Notes under the pieces: model-generated | What the model was told of the DNA's origin: nothing | Seen by the model: only the letters and a program-made list of their open reading frames with translations | The model's database searches: none | Assembly (NCBI GenBank): GCA_009937525.1 | Contig: JAACFE010000017.1 | Coordinates: 1 to 33,310, forward strand | DNA: 33,310 bases | Direction: 5' to 3' | DNA from: Gammaproteobacteria bacterium | GTDB taxonomy: Bacteria > Pseudomonadota > Gammaproteobacteria > Steroidobacterales > Woeseiaceae | Shown: positions 8,096 to 18,455 of the stretch, one piece after another | How positions within the stretch are numbered: position 1 is the stretch's first letter | Layout: every line of letters begins with the position of its first letter | Position numbers and translations under genes: made by a program

Positions 8096-9769
8096 ATGGC
8101 GCAATACATATACACGATGAATCGGGTGGCCAAAGTGGTCCCTCCGAAACGTCAGATCATCCACGACATTTCGCTGTCTTTCTTCCCGGGCGCCAAGATT
8201 GGCGTGCTCGGGCTGAACGGCTCCGGCAAGTCGACGCTGCTGCGGATCATGGCGGGTCTCGACACTGACATCGACGGCGAAGCGCGGCCGCAGCCGGGCA
8301 TCAAGATCGGCTACCTGCCGCAGGAGCCCGAACTCGATTCCACGAAAGACGTTCGCGGCAACGTCGAGGAAGGCGTCGCGGAGACCACGGCACTGGTCGC
8401 CCGGTTCAACGAGATCAGCGAAAAATTCGCGGAGCCGATGTCCGATGACGAGATGAATGCGTTGCTCGAGGAACAGGGCAAGCTGCAGGACGCGATCGAC
8501 GCTGCAGGCGCCTGGGAACTCGATCGCAAACTCGAGATCGCCGCGGACGCGCTGCGCCTGCCGCCCTGGGACGCGGACGTCGGCAAGCTGTCGGGCGGCG
8601 AGAAGCGCCGCGTGGCATTGTGCAGGCTGCTTCTATCCCGGCCCGACATGCTGCTGCTGGACGAACCCACCAACCACCTGGACGCGGAATCGGTCGCCTG
8701 GCTCGAGCGCTTTCTCGACGAGTACCCGAGCACCGTCATCGCGGTTACGCACGACCGCTACTTCCTCGATAACGTGGCGGGCTGGATACTCGAGCTCGAC
8801 CGCGGCCACGGAATACCCTGGGAGGGCAACTATTCCTCATGGCTCGAGCAGAAGGAAAAGCGCCTCGCGAACGAAGAGGCTTCCGAGAAGGCTCGGCGCA
8901 AGGCGATGCAGGCCGAACTCGAGTGGGTGCGCTCGAATCCCAAGGGCCGTCACGCGAAGTCGAAGGCCCGTTTACGGCAGTTCGAGGAAATCTCGTCGTC
9001 GAACTACCAGAAGCGTAATGAGACCAACGAGATCTACATTCCACCGGGCCCGCGACTCGGTGACGTCGTGATCGAGGTCGAGAACCTGCGCAAGGGTTTC
9101 GGCGACACGTTGTTGATCGACGACCTGAGCTTCCAGCTGCCGCCCGGCGGCATCGCGGGCGTGATCGGCCCCAACGGCGCGGGCAAGACGACGCTGTTTC
9201 GCATGATCACGGGGGAGGAAAAGCCGGACGCCGGCAGCATCCGCCTGGGTGACACCGTGCAGCTGGCCAGCGTGGATCAGTCCCGCGACAGCCTCGACGA
9301 CGGCAAGACCGTCTGGGAAGAAATCTCGGACGGCCAGGATCTTATCAAGGTGGGCAATTACGAGACACCGTCGCGCCGTTACGTCGGCCGCTTCAATTTC
9401 CGCGGCGCGGAACAACAGCAAAAAATTGGTCTGCTGTCCGGCGGCGAACGCAATCGCGTGCATCTCGCAAAGATGTTGCGCTCCGGCGGCAACCTGCTGT
9501 TGCTTGACGAGCCCACCAATGACCTCGACGTCGAAACCTTGCGCGCGCTGGAGCAGGCGTTGCTCGAGTTCCCGGGCTCCGCCGTCGTCATCTCGCACGA
9601 CCGCTGGTTCCTGGACAGGATCTGTACGCATATCCTCGCGTTCGAGGGCGATTCTGTCGTGACCTGGTTTGCCGGCAACTACGCCGACTACGAGGAGGAT
9701 CGCAAGCGCCGCCTCGGCGCAGACGCGGACAATCCACACCGCATCAGGTACAAGCGACTGGGTAACTAG
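8096..9769 (+). CDS. ettA: energy-dependent translational throttle protein EttA (ABC-F ATPase)
   Basis: EttA is a soluble ABC-F protein that binds the ribosomal E site and gates the first elongation steps according to the ATP/ADP state. The 557-residue product is close in length to E. coli EttA (555). It has two ABC domains and no membrane segments. The first Walker A is GLNGSGKST (residues 39-47) with LSGGEKRRV and [11 protein letters not shown]. The second is GPNGAGKTT with LSGGERNRV and [11 protein letters not shown]. The first domain has an arm-type insertion around residues 90-150. A basic linker ([14 protein letters not shown]) lies between the domains. The gene is monocistronic, and its start is preceded by AAGAGA. 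Confidence 0.95.
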   Translation: MAQYIYTMNRVAKVVPPKRQIIHDISLSFFPGAKIGVLGLNGSGKSTLLRIMAGLDTDIDGEARPQPGIKIGYLPQEPELDSTKDVRGNVEEGVAETTALVARFNEISEKFAEPMSDDEMNALLEEQGKLQDAIDAAGAWELDRKLEIAADALRLPPWDADVGKLSGGEKRRVALCRLLLSRPDMLLLDEPTNHLDAESVAWLERFLDEYPSTVIAVTHDRYFLDNVAGWILELDRGHGIPWEGNYSSWLEQKEKRLANEEASEKARRKAMQAELEWVRSNPKGRHAKSKARLRQFEEISSSNYQKRNETNEIYIPPGPRLGDVVIEVENLRKGFGDTLLIDDLSFQLPPGGIAGVIGPNGAGKTTLFRMITGEEKPDAGSIRLGDTVQLASVDQSRDSLDDGKTVWEEISDGQDLIKVGNYETPSRRYVGRFNFRGAEQQQKIGLLSGGERNRVHLAKMLRSGGNLLLLDEPTNDLDVETLRALEQALLEFPGSAVVISHDRWFLDRICTHILAFEGDSVVTWFAGNYADYEEDRKRRLGADADNPHRIRYKRLGN

Positions 9770-9932
9770 CGCGGGACGCGAGTTATTGGATTATGTCTAA
9801 GGGCCGCTGGCGTGGTAAAACCTTGGTGCATACTGGAATTACCGGCAGGCAATGCCTTGCCGATAATGACAAGAAGCGTCGGCCCGACGAATAACGACAT
9901 CGGTGACCGGCGGTAACGAGCGGTCTGAGTGA

Positions 9933-10625
9933 ATGACACTAGCACTGGACAGGCACCAGGGTTTGTTGGGCGAGGATGACGAGCAGATCGGGCTCGAGTG
10001 CCCGTATTGCAACGTCTACTCCCACATGACGCCGCAATCCGTCCCGAAGGCGGCCGATGTCATCGAGACCCGACCAAAGCACGTCGGCCTCGTCTACCAG
10101 TGCGATTCCTGCCGCGCGCCGGTCTTCCTGCGCTTTGCGACAAAGTCGTTTACCGACGACCAGGTGGAACTGTACCGGAACTTCATCGAACTCGAGCGTC
10201 CCAAGGAGCGCTTCGCGTTCTCCTACCTGCCGAAGCATACGGAAGTCCTGTTTCGGGAGGCCCTGTCCTGTTACTCCACCAACAATTTCAATGCCTTCGC
10301 GTCGATGTGCCGGCGTTCAGCCACCAGCGCTTATGCGGCGCTCGGCGAAGGCGGCAAGCTGCGCGCATTCGAAGAGGTGATGGTTGCCCAGGATATCGCC
10401 GGAATCGATGACGAGGCGTTCGCGCCGATCAAGGCGGTCCTGTTCGATGCCGGCGAAGAGGAGTTGCTGCCCCTCCTGAACCGCGTTCAGGCGGGCATCC
10501 TGCTCGAAGTGATGAAGGACATGCTCTACCAGTGCTTCGTGCGCCGCGGAAAGTTGACGCGGGCTTTGAAGGTACGGCGGTTCTTCGTCCAGGAAGGCAA
10601 CGAGGATCTTGCATCGTCTGCATGA
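9933..10625 (+). CDS. zinc-ribbon protein with DUF4145-like helical domain, function unknown
   Basis: I do not recognise a named gene. The 230-residue protein starts with a four-cysteine zinc ribbon (C23-P-Y-C26 and C57-D-S-C60). A mostly helical region follows, containing FREALSCYSTNNFNAFASMCRRSATSAYAALG around residues 105-136, which resembles the DUF4145 pattern (given here as two short quotable parts: FREALSCYSTNNFN, then AFASMCRRSATSAY). DUF4145 domains occur alone and in some restriction or defence proteins, but nothing nearby suggests defence. It stands alone between ettA and the convergent purL, after a 163-base gap. No signal peptide is visible, so it is probably cytoplasmic. The start at 9933 has only a weak ribosome binding site. 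Confidence 0.75.
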   Translation: MTLALDRHQGLLGEDDEQIGLECPYCNVYSHMTPQSVPKAADVIETRPKHVGLVYQCDSCRAPVFLRFATKSFTDDQVELYRNFIELERPKERFAFSYLPKHTEVLFREALSCYSTNNFNAFASMCRRSATSAYAALGEGGKLRAFEEVMVAQDIAGIDDEAFAPIKAVLFDAGEEELLPLLNRVQAGILLEVMKDMLYQCFVRRGKLTRALKVRRFFVQEGNEDLASSA

Positions 10626-10753
10626 CGCGCTGTCGGAGCCTGGCGATGCATCATCTGCCCGGTATTACAGCTCAGTTGTTCCGCCGAGTGCCTGAAGAGA
10701 CAGCTCGCGCAGATAGTCGAACAACCCGTGCACCCTTTCCTCGCTGCCAGTCC

Positions 10754-13700
10754 CTAGCCCACCGCCACCCGCACATTGCGGAACATCCGCATCCACGGGC
10801 CGTCGTCGTCCCAGTCATCGGGATGCCAGGAATTCTGGCGCGTCAGGGCGACCCGCTCCGGATGCGGCATCATGATCGTAACGCGTCCGTCTTCGCTGGC
10901 CAGTCCGCAGATACCGTCGCGCGAACCGTTCGGGTTGGCGGGATACTCGTCCGCGACCTGGCCGTAGTTATCGACGTAACGCAGCGCAACCGTGTAAGAA
11001 GCGGCATAACGAGCGTCATCGCTGTCAAATACGGCCCGGCCTTCGCCGTGTGAGGTCGCGATCGGCATGCGCGAACCGGCCATGCCCTGCAGGAACAACG
11101 ACGGACTCTCGACGACCTCGACGAGGCTCAGGCGCGCCTCGAATTGCTCGGAACGATTCCTCAGAAAGCGCGGCCAGTTCTCCGAACCCGGTATCAGTTC
11201 GCGCAGGTGCGACAACATCTGGCAGCCGTTGCAGACACCGAGAGCGAAACTGTCGCTGCGCTCGAAGAACGCCTGGAACTGGTCGCGCGTGCGCGAGTGG
11301 TAGAGGACAGACTTCGCCCAGCCGCCACCGGCGCCGAGGACGTCGCCGAACGAGAACCCGCCACAGGCGACGATGCCCTGGTAATTGGCCAGGTCGTCGC
11401 GGCCTTCCAGCAGGTCGCTCATGTGCACGTCGACGACCGAGAAACCGGCTCGCATGAACGCCGCCGCCATCTCGTACTGGCTGTTCACCCCCTGCTCGCG
11501 CAGTAACCCGACACGCGGTTTAGCGCCGCCGCGGAGCGGCAGGGTAATGTCGTTATTGGCGTCGAACGTGAGCTGCGCATTCAGTCCGGGATCATGGTCG
11601 TCCAGGATGCGATCGAATTCCTCTTTCGCGGTGGCCGGATTGTCGCGCAGCGCCTGGATGCGATAGCTGGTCTCGGACCAGACGCGTTGCAGGTCCTTGC
11701 GTTCGAAGCGCAATGGCGCAGCGTCGCCGTCGCGGATCGTAAGCACCGGTTTGCTCTCGACACGGCCGATCGCCCGCGCGGTCACGCCGTGCCGGTCGAG
11801 CACCATCTGGACCTGCGTGAGCTTGCCCTTGGTGACCTGGACGACCGCCCCGGCCTCCTCGCTGAACAGCTGCGCCAGCATGCTCTCGCGCGAACCGCCG
11901 AGCTGCAGCGATACGCCCAGACGGCCGGCGAACATCATCTCGGTAACCGTCGCCAGCAATCCCCCGTCGCTGCGGTCGTGATAGGCCAGCAACATGTCGC
12001 GCGACGACAGTTCCTGGATGGCGGCAAAGAAATCGCCGAGCGAGGCAGGATGGTCGATATCGGGCGCCGCGCCACCGACCCGATTGAAGGCCTGGGCGAG
12101 GCAGGAGCCGCCGAGGCGATTCTTGCCGCCGCCGAGATCGAATAACAGCAGATAGCTCTGCTCATTCGTCGCCTGCAGCCGGGGCGTCAACTGCCGTGTC
12201 GCGTCGGATACCGGTGCGAAGGCAGACACGATCAGCGAAACCGGCGCCACGACCTGGTAGTCCTCGCCGTCCTGCTGCCAGCGCGCGCGCATCGACAGAG
12301 AATCCTTGCCGACCGGAATCGCGATACCAAGCTTGCGACACATGTCGTTCGCAACGGTCTTCACGGTATCGAACAGGCCGGCATCTTCCCCGGCGTGACC
12401 CGCGGCCGCCATCCAGTTCGCCGAGAGGCGCAACTTGTCGATGCCGTCGATAGCCGCCGCGGCGATATTGGTGATCGCCTCGGCAACGGCCATTCGTCCG
12501 GAGGCCGGCGCATCGAACGTCGCTAATGGCGTGCGCTCGCCCATCGCCATCGCCTCGCCGGTCACGCCCTCGAAACCCGACAGCGTGATCGCGACGTCAC
12601 TGACGGGCACCTGCCAGGGGCCGATCAGCTGGTCGCGCGCACTCAGTCCGCCCACCGTGCGGTCGCCAATATGAATCAGGAACCCCTTGCTCGCGACGGC
12701 GGGGAAACGCAGCACGCGGTACACGGCATCCTCGAGATCGATACCGGCCAGATCGATGTCACTTACAGCACGCTGAACTCGTCTCACATCGCGCGTCATC
12801 TTCGGTGGATTGCCCAGCAGCATCTGCATCGGCATATCCACGGGCCGGTTGCCGAACTCTCGGTCGGTTACGACCAGTTTGCCGTCGTCGGTAAGCGTGC
12901 CGATGACGGACACAGGGCAGCGCTCGCGATCGCAGATCGTCTCGAACTCCTCGATCCTGTCGGCGGAGACGATCAGCACGTAGCGCTCCTGCGCCTCGTT
13001 GCACCAGATGCCCATCGGGGACATGCCCGGCTCTGCATTGGCAACGTCACGCAACTCGATGCGCGCGCCATGCTTGCTGTGGTCCACGGCTTCCGGCACG
13101 GCATTGGAAAGACCGCCGGCTCCCACGTCGTGAATCAGGAGTATCGGGTTTTCCTCGCCCATCGCCCAGCAACGGTCGATCACCTCCTGCGCCCGGCGCT
13201 GCATTTCAGGATTGCCTCGCTGCACGGACGCGAAGTCGAGGTCGACGCTGGACGTGCCGCTGGCCACACTGGACGCCGCGCCGCCGCCGAGCCCGATCAG
13301 CATGGCCGGCCCGCCGATCGTGACGACTTTGGCGCCAACGGGCACGTCGATCTTCTTCGCGTGCCCGGCGCGGACGTTGCCCACACCACCCGCGATCATG
13401 ATCGGCTTGTGGTAACCCCGCATTTCGTTGTCCGGTAGTTCCGGCGACTGCCATTCGAACGTCCGGAAATAACCGCAGAGATTCGGCCGCCCGAATTCGT
13501 TGTTGAAAGCCGCGCCGCCGATCGGTCCCTCGATCATGATGTCGAGCGGGGTCGCCATGCGGTCCGGGTGCGGAAAATCGGATTCCCACGGTTGCGGATA
13601 GCCGGGGATACGCAGATGCGACACCGTGAATCCGGTCAGCCCGGCCTTCGGTTTCGCGCCGAGACCGGTTGCACCCTCGTCGCGAATCTCGCCGCCCGAG

Positions 13701-14632
13701 CCGGTGGCCGCGCCGGGGAAAGGCGAGATTGCAGTGGGGTGATTGTGGGTCTCCACTTTCATCAGGATGTGCACGGGCTCGCTGCAATAGCTGTACTCGC
13801 GGCTGGAAGGCGCGGGCATGAGCCTTGACGCAGTCCATCCCTCGATGACCGCGGCGTTGTCCGAGTATGCCGAGATCACACCGTCGGGACTCGCCTCGGT
13901 GGTGGTGCGAATCATGCCGAACAGCCGCTCGTCCTGCGGCTCACCGTCGATGATCCAGTCGGCGTTGAATATCTTGTGCCGGCAGTGCTCCGAGTTGGCC
14001 TGCGCGAACATCATCAATTCGGCATCGGTCGGGTCGCGCCCGAGAACCGCGTAACTGGCCACGAGATAATCGATCTCGTCCTCGGACAGTGCGAGACCGA
14101 GGTCGATATTGGCGGCTTCCAGGGCGGTGCGCCCCTCGTCCAGCAACGGGACAGTCACGATTTCGGCGGGATCCTGTGAAAGGAACAGGGCGCGAGCATC
14201 GCTGCTCGACTCGAGCACGGTTTCCGTCATGCGGTCGAAAAGCAACGGCGACAGTTGCAGCAACTCATGCGGAGCAGGCCGCCCGCTGAACTTGAGCGCA
14301 TAGCAGATGCCGCGTTCGATCCGCCGCACTGCGGTCAGGTCGCAGGCGAGCGCGATATCAGTGGCCTTGCTGGACCAGGGCGAGATCGTGCCGTGACGTG
14401 GCACGACATACAGCCTCGAGGTTCCTTTGGACAGCCGGCCCGGCGTCTCGCCCGAGAGCAGGAGCCCCTCGAGCCGCTTCCGGTGCTCCGCCGAGAGTTT
14501 CGCGGCCAGGTCCACGAAATAGACGTAACGGGCCTCGACGCCCGTGACGCGCCCGTCCGCTTTACGCAGCGCGTGCGTCAGCTTCTCCAGTCGGAAATCG
14601 GACAGCGCGGGCTGACCAGCCAGTTCCAGCAT
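10754..14632 (-). CDS. purL: phosphoribosylformylglycinamidine synthase (large fused form)
   Basis: PurL converts FGAR, ATP and glutamine to FGAM in de novo purine synthesis. This is the long single-chain type, with an N-terminal domain, two AIRS-like halves and a C-terminal class I glutamine amidotransferase. Starting from the ATG at 14632 gives 1,292 residues beginning [14 protein letters not shown], which lines up with other gammaproteobacterial PurL. The glutaminase triad then falls at C1134 (GVCNGCQ), H1257 and E1259 (PHPERV), almost identical to the numbering known for enteric PurL. A GTG at 14713 would add 27 unrelated residues. The FGAM synthase segment [15 protein letters not shown] is present. 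The gene is solitary and convergent with the zinc-ribbon gene. Confidence 0.95.
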   Translation of the reverse strand: MLELAGQPALSDFRLEKLTHALRKADGRVTGVEARYVYFVDLAAKLSAEHRKRLEGLLLSGETPGRLSKGTSRLYVVPRHGTISPWSSKATDIALACDLTAVRRIERGICYALKFSGRPAPHELLQLSPLLFDRMTETVLESSSDARALFLSQDPAEIVTVPLLDEGRTALEAANIDLGLALSEDEIDYLVASYAVLGRDPTDAELMMFAQANSEHCRHKIFNADWIIDGEPQDERLFGMIRTTTEASPDGVISAYSDNAAVIEGWTASRLMPAPSSREYSYCSEPVHILMKVETHNHPTAISPFPGAATGSGGEIRDEGATGLGAKPKAGLTGFTVSHLRIPGYPQPWESDFPHPDRMATPLDIMIEGPIGGAAFNNEFGRPNLCGYFRTFEWQSPELPDNEMRGYHKPIMIAGGVGNVRAGHAKKIDVPVGAKVVTIGGPAMLIGLGGGAASSVASGTSSVDLDFASVQRGNPEMQRRAQEVIDRCWAMGEENPILLIHDVGAGGLSNAVPEAVDHSKHGARIELRDVANAEPGMSPMGIWCNEAQERYVLIVSADRIEEFETICDRERCPVSVIGTLTDDGKLVVTDREFGNRPVDMPMQMLLGNPPKMTRDVRRVQRAVSDIDLAGIDLEDAVYRVLRFPAVASKGFLIHIGDRTVGGLSARDQLIGPWQVPVSDVAITLSGFEGVTGEAMAMGERTPLATFDAPASGRMAVAEAITNIAAAAIDGIDKLRLSANWMAAAGHAGEDAGLFDTVKTVANDMCRKLGIAIPVGKDSLSMRARWQQDGEDYQVVAPVSLIVSAFAPVSDATRQLTPRLQATNEQSYLLLFDLGGGKNRLGGSCLAQAFNRVGGAAPDIDHPASLGDFFAAIQELSSRDMLLAYHDRSDGGLLATVTEMMFAGRLGVSLQLGGSRESMLAQLFSEEAGAVVQVTKGKLTQVQMVLDRHGVTARAIGRVESKPVLTIRDGDAAPLRFERKDLQRVWSETSYRIQALRDNPATAKEEFDRILDDHDPGLNAQLTFDANNDITLPLRGGAKPRVGLLREQGVNSQYEMAAAFMRAGFSVVDVHMSDLLEGRDDLANYQGIVACGGFSFGDVLGAGGGWAKSVLYHSRTRDQFQAFFERSDSFALGVCNGCQMLSHLRELIPGSENWPRFLRNRSEQFEARLSLVEVVESPSLFLQGMAGSRMPIATSHGEGRAVFDSDDARYAASYTVALRYVDNYGQVADEYPANPNGSRDGICGLASEDGRVTIMMPHPERVALTRQNSWHPDDWDDDGPWMRMFRNVRVAVG

Positions 14633-14794
14633 GTCGACGGGTGTCTGAGTCACGACATCAGCGGCAGGTTTCGACAAGCGGCGCGGCCCTAGAACGGTAC
14701 GAACAGATAGCACGCGATCATACTAGACACGCACCCTGCTGCAAGCAGGATTGCACCCGAAGCCCTCGCGGACCGCCGGCGACGATTTTTCTCG

Positions 14795-14958
14795 TCATGG
14801 CTCGCTGCGCTGCGCTTTACTTCCTCGAAAAACATCGCCGCCGGTCCGCTGACCTGTTGGTGGCCGCGACACCGGCGACTGAATCGAGCGGGTCAGTCGC
14901 GCCGGGGCGTTTGTCGACCGAAGTAAAGCGCAGCCGCGCGCAGCGCGGTGAGCCATGA
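14795..14958. repeat. 164-base imperfect palindrome with matched ends, MITE/REP-like
   Basis: The left end (14795-14823) begins TCATGGCTC and ends GCGCTTTACTTC. The reverse complement of the right end (14920-14958) also begins TCATGGCTC and ends GCGCTTTACTTC. The two differ only in the middle, where the right arm has 10 extra GC-rich bases. Interior segments also pair partly (CTGACC with GGTCAG). It lies in the 373-base gap between purL and the DUF1820 gene and encodes no credible protein. I see no clear target duplication. The form suggests a non-autonomous mobile repeat or a REP-type element. That it is dispersed in the genome is inference. Confidence 0.6.
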
Positions 14959-15005
14959 GGGAGACAAATGACCAGTGCGCCTGACCGCGACAGGTGCCTG
15001 TCTGT

Positions 15006-15332
15006 TTATTTGGAATCGGTGGGGGTGTAGATCGGCATCGGGAACTGTGTGACGTTGCCCTCGGCCTTGGTGATCTTCGACGTGCCCTGCTTTTCCACCT
15101 CGTCGATACGGATGATGGAGTGCATCGGCAGGTAAGTGCGCTTAACGTTCTCGAATTCCGACTTGATGCGCTCTTCGGACGGGTCGACGACGACGCTCGT
15201 ACGCTCGCCGAATACAAGCTCCTCCACCTCGACAAAGCCGAACAACGCGCCGTGGCTGACTTCGCGGGCATAAACCTCGTAGACCTGCCCCTGGCTTGCG
15301 AAAATGATCTTGTACAGTGTCTGGTTGCTCAT
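15006..15332 (-). CDS. DUF1820 family protein
   Basis: The 108-residue product beginning MSNQTLYKIIFASQGQ matches the DUF1820 family of small proteobacterial proteins in length and in its segments YEVYAREVSHGALFGFVEVEEL and EERIKSEFENVKRTYLPMHSI (quoted in part: VSHGALFGFVEVEEL; FENVKRTYLPMHSIIRIDEV). No signal peptide or membrane segment is present. The function is not known; the fold is likely beta-rich and cytoplasmic. I chose the ATG at 15332, where family members start, over an open frame beginning 60 bases upstream. It is divergent from the TagH-like gene across 220 bases. A small perfect palindrome (GACAGG TG CCTGTC, 14989-15002) lies just beyond its stop but is not followed by a T run on the coding strand. 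Confidence 0.85.
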   Translation of the reverse strand: MSNQTLYKIIFASQGQVYEVYAREVSHGALFGFVEVEELVFGERTSVVVDPSEERIKSEFENVKRTYLPMHSIIRIDEVEKQGTSKITKAEGNVTQFPMPIYTPTDSK

Positions 15333-15552
15333 CGTTACATGCCTAAAGTGACACACCGGCGCAGATTTCGCCACCACCGGCCCAGAGGCCATATTTGGTC
15401 CTCTTTTCGCGTTCTCAAGGCGCCAGGCGCGATTCCCGCCCCGATTATGTGAACTGCTTGGCAGCGTAAGCCCTTCTTCCGGCGCACTATTTGTGCTGGG
15501 CTACTGATCGCGCGGCGTATTCCGCGTGCGTCGGCGACGTTACGGGACGGGT

Positions 15553-16998
15553 ATGCCGCTCAAACTGGAAATCATCAGCGAACACCGCGACATCGTCGGC
15601 GACGATGCGGTGCGCGAGTTCCGGTCAGAGGGCGGCACCATCGGCCGCTCTCTGAACAACGACTGGATACTGCCCGACCCGGATAAATTCATATCCGGCA
15701 AGCACGCCACGATCGACTGCAATGGCGGCATCTACTACATCGTCGACATCAGTACCAACGGCGTCTACATCAACGACGAGCGCAAACCGATCGGCAAGGG
15801 CAAGCCCCGCCGCCTGTTCAACGGTGACCATCTGCATCTGGGCGACTTCGAAATCCTCGTCTCTATCGACGAAGGCGAAGATCTCGTGATGCCCGCAGAC
15901 CCGAAGCCTACCGTGGTGCCCGATCACATCGAACAGTTGGTCGAGGAAGACCGGATCCGGACCGGCGTTCAACTGCTCGACGAAGACGAGATTACCGGCG
16001 ACGGCGTCTTCGAATCGTTCCTCTCCGCCGGCGACGATGAGCCCGACGACAAGGTCAGAGCTGACGAGGCCAATGTGGCGCCCCAGAAGCCCGAACCGCC
16101 GGTTCTCGAACCGGAGCCTCGAGTGTCCGGGCAGTTACAGGTAACCGGCGATGACCTCTTCGACGCGTTCCTCGACGGCCTGCAGATCAGCCGAGCCGAG
16201 CTGCATCCGTCGATCGACGTAGCCGAGGCAATGAGCAACGCAGGTGAGATCCTGCGCGAGTTCATATACGGCGTAGAAATGTTGCTGCAGAACCGTGCCG
16301 ATTTGAAGACGGCGTTCCGGCTCGACCAGACGACGATCCTCCCGAGGAACAACAATCCGATCAAGCTATCGGAGAATACCGGCGACCTCGTTAAGCAGTT
16401 GCTGATCGGGCACGAAGGCGAATACCTGGGTCCCCGCGACGCCGTGCGGGAGGTCTGCCAGGACTTGCTGGCTCACCAGGAGGCTTTCCTCGATGCCATG
16501 ACGGAAGCGTTCGTCGAGTTTGCCGAGCGCTTCGACCCTGAAGAACTCACGGCACATTTCGAACGCTCACTGGGCCGCAAGCCGATTTTCCGGTTCCTGA
16601 ATGAACTCAAGTACTGGGGCCTGTACAAGGACCTCTACCCGATCATGACGGAGAGAGGTGGCGGCCGCTTTCCGCAGATGTTCGGGGAGGAATTCGTCAA
16701 GGCCTACGAGCGCCACATCATTGAATCCCTGCGCGAACATCGCTTGAGCCACCCGCTGCCGAAAGTAAAGCTCGAACCACTGAGCGAGGAAGCATTCCTG
16801 GCCGAGCAGGTAGCTGATGGTGAAAGTCCGGAACAGCCGTCAGACCAGACCGAGCAGACACCGGACAAGACGCCGGGTGAGGTACTCGAGGACATCGACG
16901 ACCTCAGCGGACTCAATGAACTGGTCGACTTCGACGACCTGGACACGCAATCCGACACCGTCGTCTTCGACGACGATGCCGGTCAGGCCAAGGCCTGA
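15553..16998 (+). CDS. tagH: type VI secretion-associated FHA domain protein, TagH-like (orphan)
   Basis: The 481-residue protein has an N-terminal FHA domain (about residues 1-100), a phosphothreonine-binding module. Its key motifs are GRS (31-33), SGKH (48-51) and DISTNG (65-70). An acidic linker follows. From about residue 210 to 395 there is the C-terminal domain typical of the T6SS FHA family, with FRLDQTTILPRNNNPIKLS, AHQEAFLDAMTEAF and MFGEEFVKAYERH. The tail is strongly acidic. In known clusters TagH/Fha takes part in post-translational control of T6SS assembly. No other T6SS gene is in the window, so its partners are either distant or it has another role. I chose the ATG at 15553, preceded by GGGACGGG. 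Confidence 0.85.
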   Translation: MPLKLEIISEHRDIVGDDAVREFRSEGGTIGRSLNNDWILPDPDKFISGKHATIDCNGGIYYIVDISTNGVYINDERKPIGKGKPRRLFNGDHLHLGDFEILVSIDEGEDLVMPADPKPTVVPDHIEQLVEEDRIRTGVQLLDEDEITGDGVFESFLSAGDDEPDDKVRADEANVAPQKPEPPVLEPEPRVSGQLQVTGDDLFDAFLDGLQISRAELHPSIDVAEAMSNAGEILREFIYGVEMLLQNRADLKTAFRLDQTTILPRNNNPIKLSENTGDLVKQLLIGHEGEYLGPRDAVREVCQDLLAHQEAFLDAMTEAFVEFAERFDPEELTAHFERSLGRKPIFRFLNELKYWGLYKDLYPIMTERGGGRFPQMFGEEFVKAYERHIIESLREHRLSHPLPKVKLEPLSEEAFLAEQVADGESPEQPSDQTEQTPDKTPGEVLEDIDDLSGLNELVDFDDLDTQSDTVVFDDDAGQAKA

Positions 16999-17063
16999 CA
17001 GCTCTGCACGTCACACCCGACCACGGGCCTCGTCGTTGACCGGATGGATATCGGTCACACTAT

Positions 17064-17939
17064 TCAGCCTTGCTGTCGTGTTCTTATGCTCTTCGCGAGG
17101 GCAATGATGCGCCGTGCCCGCACGAGGTGCGGCCTGTCGACCATCTCCCCATCGAACGCCAGCGCCCCTGCTCCCGGATTGTCCCTGAACAGCGCTACGA
17201 TGCGCTCTGCGCGCCTGACTTCATTCTCGCTCGGCGAAAACGCGTCGTTGATCGTCGCCACCTGCGCCGGGTGAATAGCCAGCATCCCCGTAAATCCATC
17301 ACGCGCGGCCCGACCGGCAAAGGTTGCGAGTCCATCCGCATCGCGAAAGTCCGTGTAGACCGTATCGATTGCGGGCACCTCCGCCGCGGCCGCCGCAAGC
17401 AGGCAAAGGGACCGCGCCAGCTCATACGGCGACAGCCAGTTGCCCTCCGCGTCGCGGTTGGTCGTGGCGCCCAGCGCGGCACTCAGGTCCTCGGCGCCCC
17501 AGGTCAGGCCGGCAAGCCGCGGCGTTGCACCGACGTAACTCTCGAGGGAAAACAACGCCCGGGGTCGCTCGGTGCAGATGGGCAGTATCCGGGTCGCTCC
17601 CGCCGCTATGTTGTAGCGGCTTTCGAGTTCGTCCAGCCTGGTCGCGAGGCGCGCGGCATCGTCAGCACTCCTTGCCTTGGGCAGCACGATGCCGCTCGGT
17701 GCCGAGGGCATCACGGCCTGAAGATCGTCCAGCGCCTCTTCCGAATCGACCGGGTTGATACGCAACCAGACGTCGTCGCGACCGTCGATGTACTCGCGGG
17801 CCAGCTCGCGGGCCCGTGGGCGGTTTTCAGCAGTCACCGAATCTTCCAGGTCGACGATGATCGCATCCGCGCCGACGCCGTCCGCCTTCTGGAGCTTGCG
17901 CTCGCTGTCGCCGGGCACAAACAGGAAGCTGCGTATCAT
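17064..17939 (-). CDS. HpcH/HpaI aldolase / CitE-like CoA-ester lyase
   Basis: The 291-residue protein belongs to the CitE-like branch of the HpcH/HpaI family, metal-dependent lyases that cleave or form malyl-, beta-methylmalyl- or citramalyl-type CoA esters. Visible signatures are [14 protein letters not shown] at the start, VDLEDSV near residue 29, [17 protein letters not shown] and the metal-site segment [12 protein letters not shown]. There is no citF or citD neighbour, so it is not a citrate lyase subunit. The ATG at 17939 overlaps the maoC stop by four bases (ATGA). A coupled lyase plus MaoC hydratase is the arrangement used for mesaconyl/itaconyl-CoA or branched hydroxyacyl-CoA chemistry. 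The exact substrate cannot be decided from sequence. Confidence 0.88.
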   Translation of the reverse strand: MIRSFLFVPGDSERKLQKADGVGADAIIVDLEDSVTAENRPRARELAREYIDGRDDVWLRINPVDSEEALDDLQAVMPSAPSGIVLPKARSADDAARLATRLDELESRYNIAAGATRILPICTERPRALFSLESYVGATPRLAGLTWGAEDLSAALGATTNRDAEGNWLSPYELARSLCLLAAAAAEVPAIDTVYTDFRDADGLATFAGRAARDGFTGMLAIHPAQVATINDAFSPSENEVRRAERIVALFRDNPGAGALAFDGEMVDRPHLVRARRIIALAKSIRTRQQG

Positions 17940-18388
17940 TTCGGCTTCTTCAGCATCAGCGCAATACGCTTGCATTCTCCGACGAGCTCGTCGCGCTGAT
18001 TGTAAGCGCGGTGCGCGAAGGTCACGATGCCGTTATCGGGCCGCGACCTGCTCTCGCGAACCTCGAGCACCTCGCTCTGCACGCGAATCGTATCGCCATG
18101 AAACAGGGGCCTCGGAAAACGCACTTCGTCCCAGCCGAGATTGGCGACCGTGGTTCCGTGTGTCGTGTCGTTGACCGAAATGCCAACCATGAATCCGAGC
18201 GTCAGGCCGCTGTTCACGAGGGGCCTGCCGAACTCCGTTTTCTTCATGTACTCGGCGTCGAGATGCAGCGATGCCGGATTATGCGTCATCGTCGTAAACA
18301 ACACGTTGTCCGCTTCGGTGATCGTGCGCCGGATCGGGTGGTCGAATACCTGCCCGACCGAGAATTCTTCGAAATACAGTCCTGCCAT
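17936..18388 (-). CDS. MaoC family dehydratase
   Basis: The 150-residue protein is a single hot-dog-fold MaoC domain, which adds or removes water across an enoyl-CoA bond. The active-site region reads [13 protein letters not shown] (residues 35-47), followed by [15 protein letters not shown] (51-65). The catalytic-loop histidine is H42, and the usual aspartate position of the hydratase-2 motif is replaced, as in mesaconyl-CoA hydratase-like members. The start at 18388 ([12 protein letters not shown]) agrees with the family; a longer frame runs into the divergent reductase gene. It is the first gene of a two-gene unit with the CitE-like lyase. A comparable citE-maoC pair occurs in mycobacterial leucine/itaconate catabolism. 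Confidence 0.88.
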   Translation of the reverse strand: MAGLYFEEFSVGQVFDHPIRRTITEADNVLFTTMTHNPASLHLDAEYMKKTEFGRPLVNSGLTLGFMVGISVNDTTHGTTVANLGWDEVRFPRPLFHGDTIRVQSEVLEVRESRSRPDNGIVTFAHRAYNQRDELVGECKRIALMLKKPK

Positions 18389-18455
18389 CACGGTCTCTCG
18401 ATTCGCTGCCGGCCTCTCATGATACGGTATTAGCGGGCCACCACGGGAGACTACA

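Noticed and set aside
9843-9861. Hairpin CGGCAGGC...GCCTTGCCG between ettA and the zinc-ribbon gene
   Set aside because: The stem carries a bulge and is not followed by a T run, so I do not call it a terminator.
14633-14713. Longer PurL start at GTG 14713
   Set aside because: The added 27 residues do not resemble PurL, and the ATG at 14632 places Cys1134, His1257 and Glu1259 almost exactly as in enteric PurL.
14795-15271. 158-codon minus-strand frame running through the palindromic repeat into the DUF1820 region
   Set aside because: Mostly Ser/Arg-rich shadow of the DUF1820 gene fused to the repeat; not a credible protein.
17070-17999. Open frame of 309 codons on the plus strand opposite the CitE-like lyase
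   Set aside because: Shadow frame; the minus strand holds all conserved lyase motifs.
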